NCBI GenBank assembly: GCA_023666835.1
Contig: JAMPBJ010000001.1
Location: 1,095,741 to 1,159,740, forward strand
Reading direction: 5' to 3'
Length of the DNA: 64,000 nucleotides
Origin: Bacteroides sp.
GTDB taxonomy: Bacteria > Bacteroidota > Bacteroidia > Bacteroidales > Muribaculaceae
Under the pieces are notes generated by a model. That model saw nothing but the letters and a program-made list of their open reading frames with translations. It searched no databases and had not been told where the DNA came from. Made by a program: the position numbers and the translations under genes. Below, piece by piece: positions 47,707 to 56,216 of this stretch. Numbering within the stretch: position 1 is the first letter of the stretch; the number at the start of each line of letters is the position of its first letter.

Positions 47707-48936
47707 ATGAAAGATCTGATCATAGAAAAGGAATCATCCGAACGCGCCATACTTGTGGGCTTGATCACACCGACACAAAACGAGATCAAGGCCAATGAAT
47801 ATCTCGACGAACTTGCGTTTCTGGCCGACACGGCCGGAGCCGTCACTGAGAAACGCTTCCTTCAACGACTCAATTATCCCGACCAACGCACATTTGTGGG
47901 CAAGGGAAAACTTGAGGAGATACGCCAATATGTCGAAGACAACGACATAGGCATGGCCATATTCGACGACGATCTGACATCGAAGCAGGTGGCCAACATA
48001 GAGCGCGAACTGAAAATCAAAATTCTCGACCGCACAAGCCTTATCCTTGACATCTTTGCCAAGCGCGCACAGACAGCCAACGCCAAGACGCAGGTCGAGC
48101 TGGCCCAATATCAGTATCTGCTTCCTCGACTCACCCGCATGTGGACTCACCTCGAACGCCAACGCGGAGGTATCGGCATGCGCGGCCCCGGCGAAACACA
48201 GATAGAGACCGACCGCCGAATCATCCTCGACAAGATTTCGCGACTGAAAAACGAGCTGAAAGACATCGACCGCCAGAAATCGATGCAGCGCAAAAACCGC
48301 GGGAAGTTGACCCGAGTAGCACTCGTCGGTTATACCAACGTGGGCAAATCGACGTTGATGAACCTCTTGAGCAAGAGCGACGTGTTTGCCGAAAACAAAC
48401 TGTTTGCCACGCTCGACACGACCGTTCGCAAAGTGATCATCGACAATCTGCCGTTTTTGCTTACCGACACCGTGGGATTCATCCGCAAACTCCCCACACA
48501 TCTGGTAGAATCGTTCAAATCGACTCTCGATGAGGTGCGCGACGCTGATATCCTGGTGCATGTGGTCGACATCAGCCATCCTAACTTTGAAGAGCAGATC
48601 GAGGTTGTGAACCGCACGCTCAACGAAGTGTGCGATGGTGCCGACAAACCAATGATAATGGTATTCAACAAGATCGATGCCTTCAAATATGTGCCCAAGG
48701 ACGATGATGATCTGACACCACGTTCGCGCGAAAACATACCGCTCGAAGAACTTGAGGCTACCTGGATGAGCCGCATGGGCGACGACGCAGTGTTCATCTC
48801 TGCCAAAAAGGGCATCAATATCGATCAGCTCAAAGAGAAGATCTATGAGAAGGCCAAGCAGGTGCACATGACCCGCTTCCCATATAACGACTTCCTGTTT
48901 CAAAAATACGACGACATCGACCCGGAGCAGCTATGA
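47707..48936 (+). CDS. hflX: GTPase HflX
   Basis: 409 residues. The N-terminal nucleotide-binding domain ends in ERQRGGIGMRGPGETQIETDRR, the HflX signature, followed by a coiled coil and the G domain (LVGYTNVGKSTLMN, DTVGFIRKLPTHLVESF, NKIDA). HflX splits stalled or heat-damaged ribosomes. It is last in the rightward run; its stop is 3 bases from the stop of the convergent helicase gene. Confidence 0.95.
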   Translation: MKDLIIEKESSERAILVGLITPTQNEIKANEYLDELAFLADTAGAVTEKRFLQRLNYPDQRTFVGKGKLEEIRQYVEDNDIGMAIFDDDLTSKQVANIERELKIKILDRTSLILDIFAKRAQTANAKTQVELAQYQYLLPRLTRMWTHLERQRGGIGMRGPGETQIETDRRIILDKISRLKNELKDIDRQKSMQRKNRGKLTRVALVGYTNVGKSTLMNLLSKSDVFAENKLFATLDTTVRKVIIDNLPFLLTDTVGFIRKLPTHLVESFKSTLDEVRDADILVHVVDISHPNFEEQIEVVNRTLNEVCDGADKPMIMVFNKIDAFKYVPKDDDDLTPRSRENIPLEELEATWMSRMGDDAVFISAKKGINIDQLKEKIYEKAKQVHMTRFPYNDFLFQKYDDIDPEQL

Positions 48937-48939
48937 CAG

Positions 48940-51900
48940 CTACGATAAGGCAGTCGCTGACTCGCTGACAGGGACTACTTCGCCGGTGTCGACATACCAG
49001 AGGAAGCCACGAACGTTTTCGTAGCCCATTGATCGGAGCGATTCCATGTAACCACGCACTTGCTTTTTGTATTCGTTGCGTACTTTCAGGTGGTCGTCTT
49101 TGTCCTTTTCGGCCCGGGCGAACTTGTAGTCGACGACGTCGACATGACCGTCGGCAGTCCACACTATGCGGTCGGCACGACCGGCCTCGCCCGACGACAT
49201 GTGCATGGGGCGCTCCAGTTTCAGTTTCTTGAAATCATCGAACCACCCCTTCACTTCAGGCTCCGACAGACGCCGGCGCAGGAATGCCTCAACTTTTTCG
49301 GCCTCATCCTCGGGTAGCTGCCCTCGGGAAACACTGCGCGCTACGGCCTCCGACAGATCATCAGCCCGGCGAACCATTGCGAGAACGTCGTGGAGTATGA
49401 TGCCACGCTGACGCCGACTGTTGTAGTCATGGTCGTCCTCCAACTTGATTTTCGACCATAGATCCTGACGCATCCCCGACGTATACGGCACCATAGACAT
49501 CGAATCGACCGGATCAAGAGCGCTGTGCTTCTTTTGCGACTTATCCGACGATGTTGATTCAGGTTTAGTCGGCGCACCGCGACTTACGAGCATGCATGAT
49601 GCCTCCATAGTTTCGTCCGAGGCATCGACCGGAGGCACGAACACACTTTGCACGTCGGTTCTCATTTCAGGGAGCCCCGGAGCCAACTCGTTGATAAAGT
49701 CAGAGACCTTGCTATATTCTTTACCAGGCTTCGGACATGAAATGATCAGCTCGTTGATGGCACGTGTCATAGCCACATACAGCACATTGATTTCGTCAAG
49801 CATCTGCTCGCTGTAGCGACGCCGATACTGATCGCGGAACACGGTGTTTTCCATATACTTGCCCGGAGCGAGAGGAAGCATGGCCGGAATTTCGACGGAG
49901 CTGTCGATGCCATCGAGCGAACCATCGGTGACAAACCACTCACTGTCGCGAAAATCGATCATTCGCCAGGCGGCAAACGGTATGTGCACGCATTTGAACT
50001 CCAAACCTTTCGATTTGTGGATCGACATTACGCGAATTGCATTTTCATCGTGAGGAGCAGAAATCTTCGATTTATAGCCGGTGTCGTCCCACCACTGGAG
50101 GAAAGAATTTAGATCCGTCACTCCCCGGCTACAAAACTCCGTTACAACGTCGACAAACGCCGTGATATACATGTTTTGCTCCTCCACCATTTCCGGGGAA
50201 AGATATTCAGCTATGATGTTTTCGACCAGCGAAGGCAGATTGAAACATGCCATGGCCGAATCAGCCATAAGACGGTCGAAGTCTTCAGCCTTATCGGTAT
50301 TGTCGGCCACAGCCTGCAATGCAGTAGTGAGTGAAATGTCGGGATCGTCGGTGACACACATCATCTGCTCATACTTGTTGATGACCCTTCCAACATCGCG
50401 CGCGAACACCGAACGATGGCCATCTGAGTCGACAGCGCCAACGGCATTGTCGACGCCCGGCATGGCAGCGAAACGAAGATGGCTCAGTATAAGTTTGACT
50501 GCGGGCGACGACTTGAGTTCCATTGCGTCGTCGGACATGATGCGCACATTTTTCAGTTCCGGGATTTTTTCGGTCATCTTCATGATGTGGTCGATGACAA
50601 GCGTCCCTTCGGTGTTGAATCGAGTGAGAATGGTGATGTCGGAAGGCAAATAACCGGCGCGCAACTGCCTCACGATTTCGTTTGTCATATGTGCCAGGGC
50701 AAACGACATATAACTCTTGGATTTCGCAGTATTGGATGCCGGCTTGTCAAACAAAGCCACGCTTACAAAACCGAGCTTCTCAAGATTGCCGTTGCAAACC
50801 TTCTGTCGCACATTGGCGTAGAAGTCTTTGATGCCGTCCACATCGCCCTCCACTGTCTGCACCAGCGAATCAAACAGATCATTGTTGAACTCGACCACAT
50901 CGCACGAGCTGCGCCAGTTGGTGTTGCCCTTCTCGTCGGTGCCCTCCGGATTGTACCATGAATTGAACTGACCGCGCACCTTGCTTTGCAAAAGCGACGG
51001 ATCAGAGAAACGGAAGCGGTAGATGCATTGCTTCTCATCGCCGATGATAAGACTTTCCTCATCCTTCGAGAGACCTTCGAGAAGAAGCGGTGCAAGGTTT
51101 TCCCACTGAATGGTAGATGTGTCCTGGAACTCATCTATCAGGTAGTGGTCGAGCCGTACGCCGATACGCTCATAAATAAACGGAGCACATCGGTCGGTGT
51201 CGTCGCCAATGATGCGTCGGAGAAAAGTGTTTGTGTCCGACAGCAATATCATGTTGTTCTCCTTGCGATAGTCCTCTATTTTATCGAACACTCCCTTGAG
51301 AAGACCGAGCACAAAAAGATTGCGACGCACTTCACGGTAGAGTTTGATGCGGTCGGTGTCGTGATCGATCAGGAAGCACGCACGCATGATTGCGCTTTCA
51401 AGATCGGGATCCGGCTCCTTTTTCAATTTATCGGCAAGGTTCTTCTTGCATGCAAAAAGGTAGCCGGTCTTATGATAGAGGACACCGGACGCCGACTTCT
51501 TGTCGGTCAAACCCTTTTCGGCCGTATCTTTGAGCTGGTTGAAAAGATTGTCCTTAACGGTAGGGGTTTCGGGTGATTCAGTCGTTGGGTCGTATCCGCG
51601 GATGAAGATAAGCTCAACAGCCTTTTGACAAGCCTCACGCATGTCCTTGATCAGAGACTGCTCTTTGGAGCCTATCTCCTCTGCCAACTTACGAAGCTTT
51701 TGTTCATCCTGAAGATATTGCATCAGTTCATCGTAGCGGGCGAAAAAGTCGTCGTTGCATATATTCTTAATCAGTCCGAGAAACTCATTGTGAATGCGAC
51801 TACTACGATTGAAGAGGTTGACCGACTTGCCGCGGTCGAACTCACCCATCAGATAATTAGATATCCAATCGACGAGCGGCAGATCGCCGGAGGCATGACC

Positions 51901-52422
51901 CTTGACCTGAAGCGAGTCGAAGAGCTCCTTGACTCCCTGCCCGATGGCCATGTCGGACTCAAGATCCACATCATAGTTGCCGGGTATGTCAACCTCGCGG
52001 GCAAAGGTGCGCAGTATCGACTGAAAGAAAGAGTCGATGGTGCTGACCTGAAAGAAATTAAAATCGAAAAGCAACTGGCGCAGGGCTTTCGCTGCCGCAG
52101 TTTTCAGTTCGGCCGGATTGCAATGCAGTTCTTTGCAAAGATCCCCCTCGTAGCTGCTCTTCTTTGTCCAACCCGGCTCCATGCCACCGAGCACGGCAAG
52201 TTCGTGAATGATACGGCGCTTCATCTCGTCGGTGGCCTTATTGGTAAAGGTCACGGCGAGGATATGACGGTGGCGGTTGCGCATCGAGGCATCATCGGCA
52301 AAGCCGTTGAGCCGGTATTGACCACTTTCATGATCCTTGACTCCGAGCAAAAGCTTTATGTATTTGTAGGTCAGGCGATAAGTTTTACCCGAGCCTGCCG
52401 ATGCCTTATAGACCGATAGCAT
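48940..52422 (-). CDS. AddA-like UvrD helicase with C-terminal nuclease
   Basis: 1160 residues. SF1 helicase motifs run from the Walker A KASAGSGKTYRLTYK, through LIDEFQDTSTIQWENL, EESLIIGDEKQCIYRFR and VMSIHKSKGLEFKCVHIPF to LYVAMTRAINELII. The C terminus (about 1070-1140) has a PD-(D/E)xK nuclease pattern: GRADRIVWTADGHVDVVDYKFA and QVRGYM. This is the Bacteroidetes form of RecB/AddA, which processes double-strand breaks. The AddB partner is not in the window. The gene ends the dnaX operon, 13 bases after SUI1. Confidence 0.9.
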   Translation of the reverse strand: MLSVYKASAGSGKTYRLTYKYIKLLLGVKDHESGQYRLNGFADDASMRNRHRHILAVTFTNKATDEMKRRIIHELAVLGGMEPGWTKKSSYEGDLCKELHCNPAELKTAAAKALRQLLFDFNFFQVSTIDSFFQSILRTFAREVDIPGNYDVDLESDMAIGQGVKELFDSLQVKGHASGDLPLVDWISNYLMGEFDRGKSVNLFNRSSRIHNEFLGLIKNICNDDFFARYDELMQYLQDEQKLRKLAEEIGSKEQSLIKDMREACQKAVELIFIRGYDPTTESPETPTVKDNLFNQLKDTAEKGLTDKKSASGVLYHKTGYLFACKKNLADKLKKEPDPDLESAIMRACFLIDHDTDRIKLYREVRRNLFVLGLLKGVFDKIEDYRKENNMILLSDTNTFLRRIIGDDTDRCAPFIYERIGVRLDHYLIDEFQDTSTIQWENLAPLLLEGLSKDEESLIIGDEKQCIYRFRFSDPSLLQSKVRGQFNSWYNPEGTDEKGNTNWRSSCDVVEFNNDLFDSLVQTVEGDVDGIKDFYANVRQKVCNGNLEKLGFVSVALFDKPASNTAKSKSYMSFALAHMTNEIVRQLRAGYLPSDITILTRFNTEGTLVIDHIMKMTEKIPELKNVRIMSDDAMELKSSPAVKLILSHLRFAAMPGVDNAVGAVDSDGHRSVFARDVGRVINKYEQMMCVTDDPDISLTTALQAVADNTDKAEDFDRLMADSAMACFNLPSLVENIIAEYLSPEMVEEQNMYITAFVDVVTEFCSRGVTDLNSFLQWWDDTGYKSKISAPHDENAIRVMSIHKSKGLEFKCVHIPFAAWRMIDFRDSEWFVTDGSLDGIDSSVEIPAMLPLAPGKYMENTVFRDQYRRRYSEQMLDEINVLYVAMTRAINELIISCPKPGKEYSKVSDFINELAPGLPEMRTDVQSVFVPPVDASDETMEASCMLVSRGAPTKPESTSSDKSQKKHSALDPVDSMSMVPYTSGMRQDLWSKIKLEDDHDYNSRRQRGIILHDVLAMVRRADDLSEAVARSVSRGQLPEDEAEKVEAFLRRRLSEPEVKGWFDDFKKLKLERPMHMSSGEAGRADRIVWTADGHVDVVDYKFARAEKDKDDHLKVRNEYKKQVRGYMESLRSMGYENVRGFLWYVDTGEVVPVSESATALS

Positions 52423-52435
52423 GTTAGAAACACTC

Positions 52436-52774
52436 TTAGATTTTACGAGATTTATATCCGTAGGAATTGAGCAACCTGACGCAATCGTCGCGACGATCGC
52501 CCTGAATCAAGATATCGCCACCGCGAGCCGAGCCACCGGTGCCAAGAGTCTGCTTTAGACGGCGCGCTATGTCGAGCAACTCGTCGTCGGGGAGCTGCCA
52601 GCCGGTGATCAGCGTAGCAGTCTTTCCACCGCGACCTTTGCGTTCGATGCCCACGTCGACGCGCGGATGAGCCGAAGGAAGGGGGCGGTCGTCGGCCGAT
52701 TCAACAGTTTCCGGACCATCCGGAAGATCGGGGTTCTGACGGCGGAAAGCCTCAAGTTGTTGTTGCCAGTCCAT
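52436..52774 (-). CDS. SUI1/eIF1-like translation factor (YciH type)
   Basis: 112 residues from MDWQQQLEAFRR at 52774; an upstream Met at 52804 would overlap the preceding gene by 26 bases. The SUI1 domain is clear (RVDVGIERKGRGGKTATLITGWQL, LGTGGSARGGDILIQGD, LNSYGYKSRKI). Family members can influence start-codon selection. Sits between a lipoprotein and the helicase gene in an operon. Confidence 0.9.
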   Translation of the reverse strand: MDWQQQLEAFRRQNPDLPDGPETVESADDRPLPSAHPRVDVGIERKGRGGKTATLITGWQLPDDELLDIARRLKQTLGTGGSARGGDILIQGDRRDDCVRLLNSYGYKSRKI

Positions 52775-52778
52775 AGAG

Positions 52779-53258
52779 TCAATTCGATGTGTGCAATGAG
52801 TCAAGGGCTTCCATTTCGTCGGGAAGGTTCGACATGTCGGTAGGATTGGCGCGGTTGGCTACATGATTTGACAGCGTCTCGACATATTGCAGACGACCCG
52901 GATCAACGTTTCGGTAGAATGCTTCGGCGCTGTCGGCATCTGTCCGGTAGGCCATATCATACAGATCGCTTGCACGGTTGGTATACAGCTCGGGATCTTT
53001 ATCGCTGTCAGCCACATACATATACACCATCGACAGGCGAGCCATCTGCTGTGAAGTCAGCGATTGTTTTACCACAGTATCGTCAAAAAGATACGAAGCA
53101 GCGCTCACAGCGGCCTCAACATCGCCAAGAGCAACAGCACCTTCGGCATTACGCAGAGTCTCTTCGACCGATTCCGAGGACATATGTCCGCGACACGACA
53201 TTGATACAGCCAACGTCAGCAGCAGAACCGGAAGAAGAAATATATATTTTCTATTCAT
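52779..53258 (-). CDS. Small lipoprotein of unknown function in the dnaX operon
   Basis: 159 residues. Signal ends in AVSMSC, the lipobox. The rest is helical and acidic, with a TPR-like pattern (EETLRNAEGAVALGDVEAAVSAASYLFD, QQMARLSMVYMYVADS). Possibly a small tetratricopeptide-type protein; no family recognised. Gaps are 23 bases to dnaX and 4 bases to SUI1, so it is cotranscribed with replication and repair genes. Confidence 0.72.
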   Translation of the reverse strand: MNRKYIFLLPVLLLTLAVSMSCRGHMSSESVEETLRNAEGAVALGDVEAAVSAASYLFDDTVVKQSLTSQQMARLSMVYMYVADSDKDPELYTNRASDLYDMAYRTDADSAEAFYRNVDPGRLQYVETLSNHVANRANPTDMSNLPDEMEALDSLHTSN

Positions 53259-53281
53259 ATGATTGTTTGTGTTTTGAGAAT

Positions 53282-55045
53282 TTATGAGAGTCGGAGTTTG
53301 AACGACCGGATGAGATGTTCGAGCGGGGGATAGTCATTGACCATGCGCTTGAGCAGCTCGGCATCGTTGAGCGTGTAGCGCGGCAATGACGACTCGTCGA
53401 TTTCCACATTGAAATCCACACTGTCGTTCATCAGTTTGTCGCGCAGGAAGCGCAGAAGATCCTGTTTGCTGTTGAGCATCGTCTCCGACTGCTTCTGATT
53501 GCGCACGAGTACCGTGAACTGCGTATCGTTAAGCATCTTGATAGGAGCGGCACGCATGGTGTTGGTCAATATTCTCGCCGTGGGATTGGTGGAGATATAT
53601 GTGTTCCATGCGGTCATGAGTGCATCGGTCGAGAACCGGTGCGACCGGTTTTGCGACACCGGAGCCGCCTCGGCAGGCTTGTCGGCCTGCGACTCCACAC
53701 CGTGGCGAATGGAGATTCGCGGCCCTGATACGCCGACAAGTCGACGAGGTGGAGCTGCCGGAGCCGGGCTTGCAGTTGTCGGTTGAGCGGGTCGTACCGT
53801 GGTCGATGCCGGCTTAGGCGTTGGTGTGGCCGGTTGAGGAGAAGGCGCCGGGGATTTGGCGGCACTCGGCTGAGCGGCCGGCGATGTAGCGCGGCCTCTG
53901 ACGGCGATAGGTTTCAACCGCCCCTCTCCTTCGCCGTCGTTACTGGGGGAGGGGCCGAATGGTTGGCATATTTTAGCGAGCGTCAGCTCTATCAGGAACT
54001 GCTTGTTGGAAGCCACGCGATAGTTCAGGTCGGCATCGTTGAGCAGCGACATGGCACGATAGAGGAACTCCGGCTTGCATCGCGGGGCTATTTCGGCCAT
54101 TTCGCGACGGGCATCGTCGCCGGCCTCGATGAGCGCCAGAGTGGCAGGATTGGCAGCCACCATCAGATCGCGCATATATGAAGCCAGTCCGTTGATGAAA
54201 AACTGAGAGTCGAAGCCATTGTCGCGAATCTCCTTGTAGATTGCCCACGAACCGAGTATGTCGCCCTGAAGCAGAGCCTCGAGTATGCGGTGATAGTAGA
54301 CATGGTCAAGCACATTGAGATTGTCGATGGCCGACTGATAGGTGATGACACCTCCCGACGATGCAGCCACCTGGTCGAATATCGAAAGCGCATCGCGCAT
54401 AGCACCGTCGGCTTTCTGGGCTATGACGTTGAGAGCTGCCGGCTCCACCTGAATTCCTTCCTGTGAGGCCACATAGGTCAGATGGTCGATCATGTCCTGG
54501 ATGGTGATTCGATGGAAATCGTAGATCTGGCATCGCGACAGGATGGTGGGTATGATTTTGTGCTTCTCGGTGGTGGCGAGAATAAAAATCACATACGACG
54601 GCGGCTCCTCGAGAGTCTTGAGGAAGGCATTGAAAGCGGCCGGCGAGAGCATGTGGACCTCATCGACGATAAACACGCGGTAGCGCCCCGACGATGGGGG
54701 AACCTGCACCTGCTCTATGAGCTGGCGCATATCGTCGACGCCATTGTTTGACGCGGCGTCGAGCTCTATGATGTTCATCGACGTCGACTCGTTGAATGCA
54801 CGACACGATTCGCATTCGTTGCACGCCTCACCATCGGGCGTCAGGTTCGAGCAGTTGATGGTTTTGGCAAATATGCGTGCACACGACGTCTTGCCCACAC
54901 CCCTCGACCCACAAAACAGGTAGGCATGAGCCAGGCGGTTGGTTTTCACCGCATTTTTCAGAGTGACTGTCAGCGCCTTCTGTCCGACCACCGAAGCGAA
55001 CGTCGACGGGCGGTATTTTCGGGCGGAAACTAAATATTTCTCCAT
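53282..55045 (-). CDS. dnaX: DNA polymerase III subunit gamma/tau
   Basis: 587 residues. AAA+ domain with Walker A FCGSRGVGKTSCARIF, the zinc module CSNLTPDGEACNECESC, DEVHMLSPAAFNAFLKTLEEPP and SRCQIYDF. Domain III and a Pro/Ala/Thr-rich linker (about 375-440) follow, then a tau-type C-terminal domain. It is the clamp-loader motor. Head of a leftward operon with lipoprotein, SUI1 and AddA-like genes. Confidence 0.96.
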   Translation of the reverse strand: MEKYLVSARKYRPSTFASVVGQKALTVTLKNAVKTNRLAHAYLFCGSRGVGKTSCARIFAKTINCSNLTPDGEACNECESCRAFNESTSMNIIELDAASNNGVDDMRQLIEQVQVPPSSGRYRVFIVDEVHMLSPAAFNAFLKTLEEPPSYVIFILATTEKHKIIPTILSRCQIYDFHRITIQDMIDHLTYVASQEGIQVEPAALNVIAQKADGAMRDALSIFDQVAASSGGVITYQSAIDNLNVLDHVYYHRILEALLQGDILGSWAIYKEIRDNGFDSQFFINGLASYMRDLMVAANPATLALIEAGDDARREMAEIAPRCKPEFLYRAMSLLNDADLNYRVASNKQFLIELTLAKICQPFGPSPSNDGEGEGRLKPIAVRGRATSPAAQPSAAKSPAPSPQPATPTPKPASTTVRPAQPTTASPAPAAPPRRLVGVSGPRISIRHGVESQADKPAEAAPVSQNRSHRFSTDALMTAWNTYISTNPTARILTNTMRAAPIKMLNDTQFTVLVRNQKQSETMLNSKQDLLRFLRDKLMNDSVDFNVEIDESSLPRYTLNDAELLKRMVNDYPPLEHLIRSFKLRLS

Positions 55046-55068
55046 TGATCAGATGCTATAACTTTTTT

Positions 55069-55099
55069 CAAATTTACTACATTTTTTCCGATTTTGCAA
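55069..55099 (-). promoter_or_regulatory. Promoter of the dnaX operon
   Basis: Minus strand: -33 TTG (55097-55099), 20-base spacer, -7 TAAATTTG (55069-55076), 24 bases before the dnaX ATG. Confidence 0.72.
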
Positions 55100-55222
55100 C
55101 TATGATTATCTACAATACTACACACAAAATTCACACACCTGCAAAGATAGCGCGTCGTTGAGCCGTCTGATCCCAAAATAGCAAAATTATCTTTGAAATT
55201 ACCCGGATTCGCTGATGGCTTT

Positions 55223-56143
55223 TTAGGTTTTCAACAACGTGGAGAGTTTGCCAATATATTCCGGAGTGGTGCCGCAACAACCGCCTGCCATGGCGACCGG
55301 ATACTGACTGAGCGTGCCCCACATGGCGGTTGCGAATTCATCGGCACTGATATTGTAGACACCCCGGCTATCAGGGAGCCCGGCGCTCGGATAGAACATC
55401 ACCGGGCGGCCGTCGGAGATCAGCGAGGGTAGCGACGACGCAAGCGCTCCAACACCATCCGAACAGTTGAGTCCGATAATATCGATTCGGTCCGAGGAAA
55501 CCTCATCATAAAATTGCATTGGAGTTTGGCCGGAATACAAGCGACCGGTGTCGCCATAGAGAGCCACCGACACGGCCAGCGGCACCGGCGAGGAAGTATG
55601 GGCTGAAAGAGCGCAGCGTATACCCCTAAGAGCCGCCTTGGCTGTATCTGCATCATAGACCGATTCAAGAAGCATCATATCGACACCTTCGGAAATCAAC
55701 ATATCGGCCTGCACGCAGCAGGCCATGGTCACATCTAAGGCGCGGAGGGCCAATTCCCTGCCGGTCAGTTGCGAAAGCATTACCGCCGAGGGGCCCATGG
55801 TGCCAACCACAAATACCCTCCTGCCACGCAACATTGCCGCATCGGCCTCATGTCGGGCCAGACGAACCGCAGCCCGATTGATCTCTTTGAAGGAATGGCC
55901 ACCAAGCATGGCAGGTCCGGTCAGAGGCGAAGCATTGAACGTGTTGGTCCTGAGCAGGTCGGCTCCTGCTTCTATGTATTGACGGTGGAGCGAAGCTACC
56001 ATATCCGGACGTGTCAGAGAAAGCACATCGCAGCACATGCCTTCACAAGCACCTGAGGCAATGAGCATTGAACCCGTTGCTCCATCGAGCATCAACGGGG
56101 CGCACTCTGCGATCGCTTCAAGTATTCCAACACAGTCGTTCAT
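55223..56143 (-). CDS. Homocysteine S-methyltransferase family protein
   Basis: 306 residues. Zinc ligands are Cys in GLNCSDG and the pair in MAGGCCGTTPEYI; MLDGATGSML and LLRTNTFNASP are family text. It is the size of a single-domain Hcy-methyltransferase, as in BhmT, MmuM or the N-terminal module of MetH. The methyl donor is not clear. It may make methionine alone or with a partner domain elsewhere. The gene has its own promoter and stands alone. Confidence 0.88.
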   Translation of the reverse strand: MNDCVGILEAIAECAPLMLDGATGSMLIASGACEGMCCDVLSLTRPDMVASLHRQYIEAGADLLRTNTFNASPLTGPAMLGGHSFKEINRAAVRLARHEADAAMLRGRRVFVVGTMGPSAVMLSQLTGRELALRALDVTMACCVQADMLISEGVDMMLLESVYDADTAKAALRGIRCALSAHTSSPVPLAVSVALYGDTGRLYSGQTPMQFYDEVSSDRIDIIGLNCSDGVGALASSLPSLISDGRPVMFYPSAGLPDSRGVYNISADEFATAMWGTLSQYPVAMAGGCCGTTPEYIGKLSTLLKT

Positions 56144-56152
56144 GATTTACCG

Positions 56153-56160
56153 CAAAGATA
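56153..56160 (-). promoter_or_regulatory. -7 element of the homocysteine methyltransferase gene
   Basis: TATCTTTG on the minus strand, 9 bases before the ATG at 56143. The nearest -33-like triplet is too far, so strength is uncertain. Confidence 0.5.
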
Positions 56161-56216
56161 CAAAACAACACAATATATATTAAGAAATGGCGTTATTGTT
56201 ATGGAATTATTTCATC

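Noticed and set aside
47734-48903. 389-codon minus-strand frame opposite hflX
   Set aside because: Mirror of hflX with no protein-family features.
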